Under the pieces are notes generated by a model. It was not told the origin of the DNA, searched no databases, and saw nothing but the letters and a program-made list of their open reading frames with translations. This document shows positions 36,137-40,838 of a stretch of 40,838 nt of DNA, one piece after another. Positions within the stretch are counted from its first letter, which is position 1. Each line of letters begins with the position of its first letter. The position numbers and the translations under genes were made by a program. The stretch lies in the NCBI GenBank assembly GCA_019243475.1, contig JAFAUE010000214.1:1-40838 (forward strand), in the 5' to 3' direction. The DNA comes from Acidobacteriota bacterium. GTDB taxonomy: Bacteria; Acidobacteriota; Terriglobia; Terriglobales; Acidobacteriaceae.

Positions 36137-37339
36137 ATGTCTTCCACAAAAAAATTGCGCGTAGGTGTGCTCTTCGGCGGACGCAGCGGTGAGCACGAGG
36201 TTTCTCTGCTCTCGGCTGCATCCGTGCTAAATGCGATCGACCGCTCGAAGTACGACGTGGTTCCCATTGGCATCACTAAACAAGGCAGGTGGCTAACCTC
36301 CGGCGACTCGCAGCGCTTGCTGAAAGGCGAACAGCAGCCGGATAACCCTCGTCATCTGCGCGCTGGTGATCCGGAGAACACCCCCGGAGCCGCGGTTCTC
36401 GCTCGCGGTGACTCCGTTTTGGTCCCGCCCGAGCCGATGGGTGAGCATCACGCGTTAATTCCATTTGAAAGCGGCTCACCCGCTACAACTTCGGGCCACA
36501 CGCCCATCGACGTAGACGTGATTTTCCCGGTGCTGCACGGGACTTTTGGCGAAGACGGCACCATTCAGGGTCTGCTTGAGCTCGCCGGCATTCCTTACGT
36601 CGGCGCGGGCGTTCTCGGCTCCGCGGCGGGAATGGATAAAGACGTCATGAAACGTCTGTTCGCTGCTGCCGGTCTGCCCATTGTGAAGCATGTAACCGTA
36701 CTGCGCAGTCAATGGGAGAAAGAACCGAAGAAGGCTAGGAAGCAAATCGAGTCAAAGCTGAAGTATCCGATGTTCGTTAAGCCCGCGAACTTGGGTTCGT
36801 CCGTAGGAATTTCCAAGGTTCACAACGCCAAGGAACTCGCTCCGGCCATGGACCTTGCGGCTGGATATGACCGCAAACTGGTGATCGAACAGGGGGTCGG
36901 CGGGAAGAAGGACAAAGCTCGCGAATTGGAATGCTCGGTCTTAGGTAACGATGATCCTCAAGCCAGCATCGTGGGCGAGATTGTCCCAATTAAGGAATTC
37001 TACGACTACGCCGCCAAGTACCTCGACGAAGGCTCTGAACTGGTGATTCCGGCAAAGCTCTCAAAGTCTTTGACAAAGAAAGTGCAGGAAATGGCTGTCG
37101 GTGCCTTCAAAGCCGTTGACTGCGCTGGATTGGCGCGCGTCGATTTTCTTCTCGATCCCAAGAGCGAAAAGCTCTATTTAAACGAGATCAACACCATGCC
37201 CGGCTTCACCGCGATCAGCATGTATCCCAAGCTTTGGGCCTCGTCAGGCCTGGGCTATCCGAAATTGATCGACCGGCTGATCGAATTGGCTCTGGAACGT
37301 CATACGGAAAAGACCCGGACCAGCTATAGCCGGGAGTGA
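36137..37339 (+). CDS. ddl: D-alanine--D-alanine ligase
   Basis: A 400-residue ATP-grasp enzyme joining two D-alanines for peptidoglycan precursors. N-terminal [21 protein letters not shown] is the Ddl signature, [22 protein letters not shown] the next, and [18 protein letters not shown] and [22 protein letters not shown] carry ATP- and Mg-binding residues. It is longer than E. coli DdlB (about 306) because of an insertion near residues 60-120, a feature of VanA-like/longer Ddl proteins. It converges on the mpg gene with 17 bases between the stops. Cytoplasmic. Confidence 0.97.
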   Translation: MSSTKKLRVGVLFGGRSGEHEVSLLSAASVLNAIDRSKYDVVPIGITKQGRWLTSGDSQRLLKGEQQPDNPRHLRAGDPENTPGAAVLARGDSVLVPPEPMGEHHALIPFESGSPATTSGHTPIDVDVIFPVLHGTFGEDGTIQGLLELAGIPYVGAGVLGSAAGMDKDVMKRLFAAAGLPIVKHVTVLRSQWEKEPKKARKQIESKLKYPMFVKPANLGSSVGISKVHNAKELAPAMDLAAGYDRKLVIEQGVGGKKDKARELECSVLGNDDPQASIVGEIVPIKEFYDYAAKYLDEGSELVIPAKLSKSLTKKVQEMAVGAFKAVDCAGLARVDFLLDPKSEKLYLNEINTMPGFTAISMYPKLWASSGLGYPKLIDRLIELALERHTEKTRTSYSRE

Positions 37340-37356
37340 GCCCTTTTGTTCCCGAT

Positions 37357-37992
37357 TCAACCACGCGAAACAAACGGGTTCTGCGCAATGATGTAGCGCA
37401 GCGGCATCTCCGCAGACTTGGTAATACCCACCCGCATGGTTGTCCGGACCTCACCGGGAGTGAACCCATCTTCGACGATTTGCAAGCGGGAATCGCGCTT
37501 GTACAGTGCTTCGGCATTGAACCCAGTGCGTGTGATTCCAAGTGCCTGGCACAGCCGTCCGGGGCCGCTGGTAAGCAAGCGTAGTCCCGAAGTGGAACCG
37601 AGTCGGTCCTCGCTAATTCCACGGGCTTTGGCCATGGTCTCAATGCCTTCGAGTGGTTCCAGCGCGCGCAGCAGCACACACCCTGCATTGCCCTCCGGCA
37701 TGCAGGAAAAATTCAGGCAGTAGTACATTCCGTAGATGAAATAGACATAAGCGTGCCCCGGCGGCCCGAACAGCACCTGATTGCGTTCGGTCCTTCCCGC
37801 AGCGGAATGAGCAGCCAGATCGCCTTCGCCCAAATACACTTCCAGTTCCACGATCCGGCCGGCGAGACGCCGCTTCGTCGCACCTTGGGACGATGTACGA
37901 ACGAGAATTTTCCCCAGCAGGTCGCGTGCTACGATGCGAGGGTCGCGAGCGTAAAAGCTCTGCGGCAAGATGTGTTCTCGTTTTCCCGGCAT
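37357..37992 (-). CDS. 3-methyladenine DNA glycosylase (AAG/MPG family)
   Basis: A 211-residue protein. The family motif GRIVELEVYLGEGDLAAHSAAGRTERN includes the catalytic Glu. AYVYFIYGMYYCLNFSC and VLLRALEPLEG are the next two AAG signatures, and LTSGPGRLCQALGI is the conserved C-terminal block. Enzymes of this fold remove alkylated and deaminated purines (3-methyladenine, hypoxanthine) from DNA as the first step of base-excision repair. Length fits bacterial members. It converges with ddl. Confidence 0.95.
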   Translation of the reverse strand: MPGKREHILPQSFYARDPRIVARDLLGKILVRTSSQGATKRRLAGRIVELEVYLGEGDLAAHSAAGRTERNQVLFGPPGHAYVYFIYGMYYCLNFSCMPEGNAGCVLLRALEPLEGIETMAKARGISEDRLGSTSGLRLLTSGPGRLCQALGITRTGFNAEALYKRDSRLQIVEDGFTPGEVRTTMRVGITKSAEMPLRYIIAQNPFVSRG

Positions 37993-38082
37993 TGATTTCC
38001 TAGATTACCCAATGCATCGCCACTCTCAATTCAACCGAGAATGGGGTGAATGTCGCCACTCGTCACTTCTTTGGAGGGAACA

Positions 38083-38640
38083 GTGAAAAAAACACTATTA
38101 AAGTTTGCTGCCATTTTGGCGCTTGGCGTGCCCCTGGCCGCAGCCACCATTCCGAATGGCACGCCGGTGACGATTCGCACCGGTTCCGCGCTGTCTTCGG
38201 GCACAGCCAAATCAGGCCAGACATTCAATTGCTCGGTGGCGAGGGATGTAGTGGTCGCAGGACAAACGCTGGCCAAATCTGGCGATGCGGCGAAATGCCG
38301 TGTGACATCTGCGAAGTCCAGCGGCCGTCTGCACGCACCCGGCGTCCTTTCCGTCAGGCTTGTAGAAGTTAACGGCCAATCCGTGACCACCACCTCGCAC
38401 ACCTTCCATGGCAAGAGCCACAAGAAAAGCAACGTCACCAAGATCGGTGGAGGCGCAGCGGCAGGCGCTCTGATCGGTGGCCTTGCCGGCGGCGGCAAAG
38501 GCGCGCTGATCGGAACCGGCGCGGGTGCAGCCGCAGGCACTGGCGTTGCTGCTGCAACCGGAAAAGAGGAAGCGGTAATTCCTGCTGAAACAGCAATGAC
38601 GTTTACCGTCGGCGGAGCGTCTGCCCGTCATCACAAGTAG
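38083..38640 (+). CDS. Secreted glycine-zipper protein (paralogue of the gene at 7876)
   Basis: From the GTG at 38083, preceded by GGAGGG, the protein has 185 residues with signal peptide VKKTLLKFAAILALGVPLAAA. The mature part begins TIPNGTPVTIRTGSALSSGT. A glycine-zipper segment (IGGGAAAGALIGGLAGGGKG then ALIGTGAGAAAGTG) is near residues 125-160, followed by VIPAETAMTFTV. The order of domains and the VPAETE/IPAETA strand match the protein at 7876-8550. Likely envelope-associated. The function is unknown. Confidence 0.88.
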   Translation: MKKTLLKFAAILALGVPLAAATIPNGTPVTIRTGSALSSGTAKSGQTFNCSVARDVVVAGQTLAKSGDAAKCRVTSAKSSGRLHAPGVLSVRLVEVNGQSVTTTSHTFHGKSHKKSNVTKIGGGAAAGALIGGLAGGGKGALIGTGAGAAAGTGVAAATGKEEAVIPAETAMTFTVGGASARHHK

Positions 38641-38660
38641 AACTGCTGATCACGGAATTT

Positions 38661-38708
38661 GACGAGGCCGGCGTGCTTGCCTGGTAATTGGCAGCGCCGG
38701 CTTTCGTC
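38661..38708 (+). terminator. Strong hairpin between glycine-zipper gene and pyrR
   Basis: GACGA-GCCGGC at the left pairs with GCCGGC-TCGTC at the right (38661-38672 / 38696-38708), and inside them GCTTGCC faces GGCAGC. There is only a weak T-tract, so it may terminate the glycine-zipper transcript or be a leader hairpin of the pyr operon. Confidence 0.5.
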
Positions 38709-38798
38709 ATCCGTTTTCTAATCCCAATCTCTTTTCTCTCCCTTGCTTCCTATCTTCCTTCCCTCGTATCATTCTCAGTCCGTTTCTCCACCTCGTTC

Positions 38799-39377
38799 AT
38801 GACTGTCCCGAGCACAAAACCACAGGTTGTTCTGCGCGAAAAAACGAGGCTGATGTCTGCCTCGGAAATTGAGCGAACTCTGGTTCGCCTCGCCCATGAA
38901 ATTGTCGAGAAAAATAACGGCGTCGAGCGGCTTGGGTTTGTTGGAATCAAGCGGCGCGGAGTGCCTTTAGCGCGGCGGCTAGCTGACCTTGTAAATAAGA
39001 TCGAGAAGACCACCGTGGCTGTGGGCACGCTCGACATCAACCTATATCGCGACGACCTCTCGACTACGGGTCCCAAGCCCGTTGTCAACAAGATGGACAT
39101 CGGTTTCGACGTGACCGATAAGAACATCATTCTCGTCGATGACGTGCTCTATACCGGACGTACCATTCGCGCCGCTTTAGACGCTCTTTTTGATCATGGT
39201 CGCCCCGGCCGCGTGCAATTGCTGGTGCTCATCGATCGCGGCCATCGTGAGCTGCCCATCGAAGCTGCGTTTATCGGCCGTCACGTGCAGACAACTGAGA
39301 ACGAGATCATCGAGGTCAAGCTGCAGGAGATCGATCCCAGCGAACAAGTGCTCCTGGTGGAAAAGGTCTCTGCATGA
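38799..39377 (+). CDS. pyrR: PyrR bifunctional regulator / uracil phosphoribosyltransferase
   Basis: From ATG at 38799 (MTVPSTKPQVVLREKTRLMS) it has 192 residues; the frame extends upstream but those residues are not family-like. The PRPP-binding motif ILVDDVLYTGRTIRAALDAL, and RRGVPLARRLAD and VLIDRGHRELPIEA nearby, identify PyrR. It regulates pyrimidine genes by binding UMP/UTP and RNA leaders in many bacteria and has modest UPRTase activity. Its stop overlaps the pyrB start (ATGA at 39374-39377). No clear PyrR RNA binding loop was found upstream. Confidence 0.95.
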   Translation: MTVPSTKPQVVLREKTRLMSASEIERTLVRLAHEIVEKNNGVERLGFVGIKRRGVPLARRLADLVNKIEKTTVAVGTLDINLYRDDLSTTGPKPVVNKMDIGFDVTDKNIILVDDVLYTGRTIRAALDALFDHGRPGRVQLLVLIDRGHRELPIEAAFIGRHVQTTENEIIEVKLQEIDPSEQVLLVEKVSA

Positions 39378-40363
39378 CGCGAGGGGCGATCCCTCAGGCC
39401 TCCAGCAAAATTCAAAGTCGCAGCATTCGCTCTGCTTCGCTTCGCGCGTTCTCCCACCATTCGCGCTCCTTGCTCGATATCGAATCTCTGAGTGATGCGG
39501 ATATTCACTCTCTGCTTAAAGAAGCCGGAAGGTTCCGGCGTGTATCCATCCAGAAAGCTCCGCTCAAAGGACGGCATATCGCGCTGCTGTTTTATGAATC
39601 CAGCACGCGCACGCGCTGTTCGTTCGAGCTGGCGGCGAAATCGCTGGGCGCCTCCACGACGCTGGTAAGCGCCAGCGCGTCGAGCATCGAGAAGGGTGAG
39701 TCGCTCGTCGACACAGGAGCTACGCTAGCTGCGATGGGCGCGGACTGCATTGTCATTCGCCATCCATCTTCCGGCGCGCCGCATGTGCTCGCGCGGCATC
39801 TGCGCATTCCGATCGTCAACGCCGGAGACGGTATGCACGAGCATCCTTCGCAGGCGTTGCTCGACTGCTACACCATTTCGGAGCATCGTCAGTCCCTCAA
39901 GGGACTCCGGCTACTTCTGGTCGGGGATATCTATCACAGCCGCGTGGCGCGTTCGAATGCGCTGCTCTTATCTCGTTTAGGAGCTCAGGTCACATTCTGC
40001 GGACCACCTGCGCTGTTGCCGGAAGTGGCCGAAACCATCGCTCCCGGCGTGCGCGTAATGCGCGATTTCGATCGCGCGCTGCCCCAGGCGGACGTGATCA
40101 TGATGCTGCGCGTTCAGAAGGAGCGCCTTGCCGGCCTGCAAATTTCGGCTGACGAGTACGTTCGCGACTATCAGCTCACACCGGAGCGTCTTGCGCTGGC
40201 CCCCGCGAAGGCCCTGGTAATGCATCCTGGCCCAATGGTGCGCGGCATGGAACTAACCAGCGAAGTTGCTGATTCGGCGCGTTCGCTGGTGCTGGAGCAA
40301 GTGCGCAACGGTGTAGCAGTACGCCGCGCGATTCTGCTGCGCGCCTTGGGAGGCCGCGCTTGA
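39374..40363 (+). CDS. pyrB: Aspartate carbamoyltransferase catalytic subunit
   Basis: A 329-residue enzyme condensing carbamoyl phosphate with aspartate in UMP synthesis. The carbamoyl-phosphate motif [19 protein letters not shown] and the later [12 protein letters not shown] and [20 protein letters not shown] (aspartate-domain signature) identify it. GPMVRGMEL near the C-terminus is the typical loop. It overlaps pyrR by four bases and pyrC begins at its stop, so pyrR-pyrB-pyrC are one operon. An N-terminal extension of about 25 residues relative to E. coli PyrB is present. Confidence 0.97.
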   Translation: MTRGAIPQASSKIQSRSIRSASLRAFSHHSRSLLDIESLSDADIHSLLKEAGRFRRVSIQKAPLKGRHIALLFYESSTRTRCSFELAAKSLGASTTLVSASASSIEKGESLVDTGATLAAMGADCIVIRHPSSGAPHVLARHLRIPIVNAGDGMHEHPSQALLDCYTISEHRQSLKGLRLLLVGDIYHSRVARSNALLLSRLGAQVTFCGPPALLPEVAETIAPGVRVMRDFDRALPQADVIMMLRVQKERLAGLQISADEYVRDYQLTPERLALAPAKALVMHPGPMVRGMELTSEVADSARSLVLEQVRNGVAVRRAILLRALGGRA

Positions 40364-40838
40364 GAAGAGCAGATGACCGCGCACTGCTGATTCGCAACGC
40401 CCGTATTTGCGCTGTCGGCAAGGCTGCGAACGAAAGGTTCGACATGTTGACCGATCAAGGTCGCATCGCCGCAATCGAGCCGCATGGAAAGATTCCCAAC
40501 AAGGATTACCAACTGATCGAGGCTGATGGTCTGATCGTCTCGCCTGGCTTCATAGACTTGCACGTGCATCTCCGGGAGCCGGGGCAGACACACAAAGAGA
40601 CCATCGCGACAGGCACTGCAGCGGCTGCCGCAGGAGGATTCACCACCGTTTGCGCGATGCCCAATACCAACCCTATCAACGATTCACCGGAAATTACGCG
40701 ATGGATGCAGGCGCCGGAACGCCGCGCAAAAGTAAAAGTCCGGCCAATCGCGGCTGCCACGCTGGGAAGCGAGGGCGAGCAACTCACCGATTTCCGGGCT
40801 CTGGTTGACGCTGGAGCGGCGGCTGTCACCGTCGATGG
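40360..40838 (+). CDS. pyrC: Dihydroorotase (3' end cut by window edge)
   Basis: The frame begins at TTG 40360, overlapping the pyrB stop, with GGGAGGC five bases ahead; the nearby ATG at 40373 is out of frame. It reads [20 protein letters not shown] and contains [15 protein letters not shown] (metal-binding HxH and the following Arg) and [10 protein letters not shown], both dihydroorotase signatures of the type I family. The open frame runs to the right edge with 159 codons visible. It performs the third step of pyrimidine synthesis. Confidence 0.95.
   Translation, partial: MRRADDRALLIRNARICAVGKAANERFDMLTDQGRIAAIEPHGKIPNKDYQLIEADGLIVSPGFIDLHVHLREPGQTHKETIATGTAAAAAGGFTTVCAMPNTNPINDSPEITRWMQAPERRAKVKVRPIAAATLGSEGEQLTDFRALVDAGAAAVTVD

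Overview
The window looks like chromosomal DNA from an Acidobacteriota member, probably of the Terriglobia/Koribacter type. The main clues are an 887-residue duplicated FtsX/MacB-like permease (ADOP type) paired with a PadR regulator, a secreted-type N-terminal extension on ATP synthase subunit b, many GTG/TTG starts behind good Shine-Dalgarno sites, moderately high GC, and several lineage-type hypothetical genes. No rRNA, tRNA, CRISPR array, complete insertion sequence or prophage was seen. Taxonomy is an inference from gene content.

Layout. 1-4518 (minus): F-type ATP synthase operon atpF'-atpF-atpH-atpA-atpG, with atpG cut by the left edge. 4841-6614 (minus): hfq-hflX. 7030-9564: a two-BON-domain secreted protein, a glycine-zipper protein and an NmrA-like oxidoreductase. 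9970-11578: a membrane protein with five ET[VI]-aromatic repeats, a holin-superfamily-IV-like protein and a small zinc-ribbon protein. 11664-14674 (minus): PadR-ADOP pair. 15065-15667 (minus): Fe/Mn superoxide dismutase.

15796-17623 (minus) is the most interesting locus: a 46-residue peptide made of three tandem units each ending in VAP(A/T)CH, then a DUF692 (MNIO) oxidase and a DUF2063 partner. It has the layout of a RiPP (modified peptide) system of the methanobactin/bufferin type, but the precursor does not resemble those I know. A divergent EgtD-like methyltransferase lies next to it, followed by a TonB-dependent receptor (minus) whose leader is a clear cobalamin riboswitch.

21430-25789 (minus): GGDEF protein, glycosyltransferase, two tandem acyl carrier proteins and FabF. 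26214-28699 (plus): a solitary GvpL/GvpF-family protein and an NtrC-type response regulator. 28700-29330 holds no convincing protein gene but does hold a candidate structured small RNA with a terminator. Then follow a DksA/TraR-type protein, a PstS phosphate-binding protein behind a PhoB-like box, a PIN-toxin pair, an alpha/beta hydrolase, an unknown conserved protein, RidA, a secreted amidohydrolase, Ddl and a 3-methyladenine glycosylase, then a second glycine-zipper paralogue. The window ends in the pyrR-pyrB-pyrC pyrimidine operon, with pyrC cut by the right edge.

How they fit together: most blocks are ordinary housekeeping (energy, RNA chaperone, fatty-acid and pyrimidine synthesis, cell wall, DNA repair). 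The accessory content is concentrated in the RiPP-like locus, the PIN pair, the repeat-bearing membrane protein and the unannotated RNA candidates.
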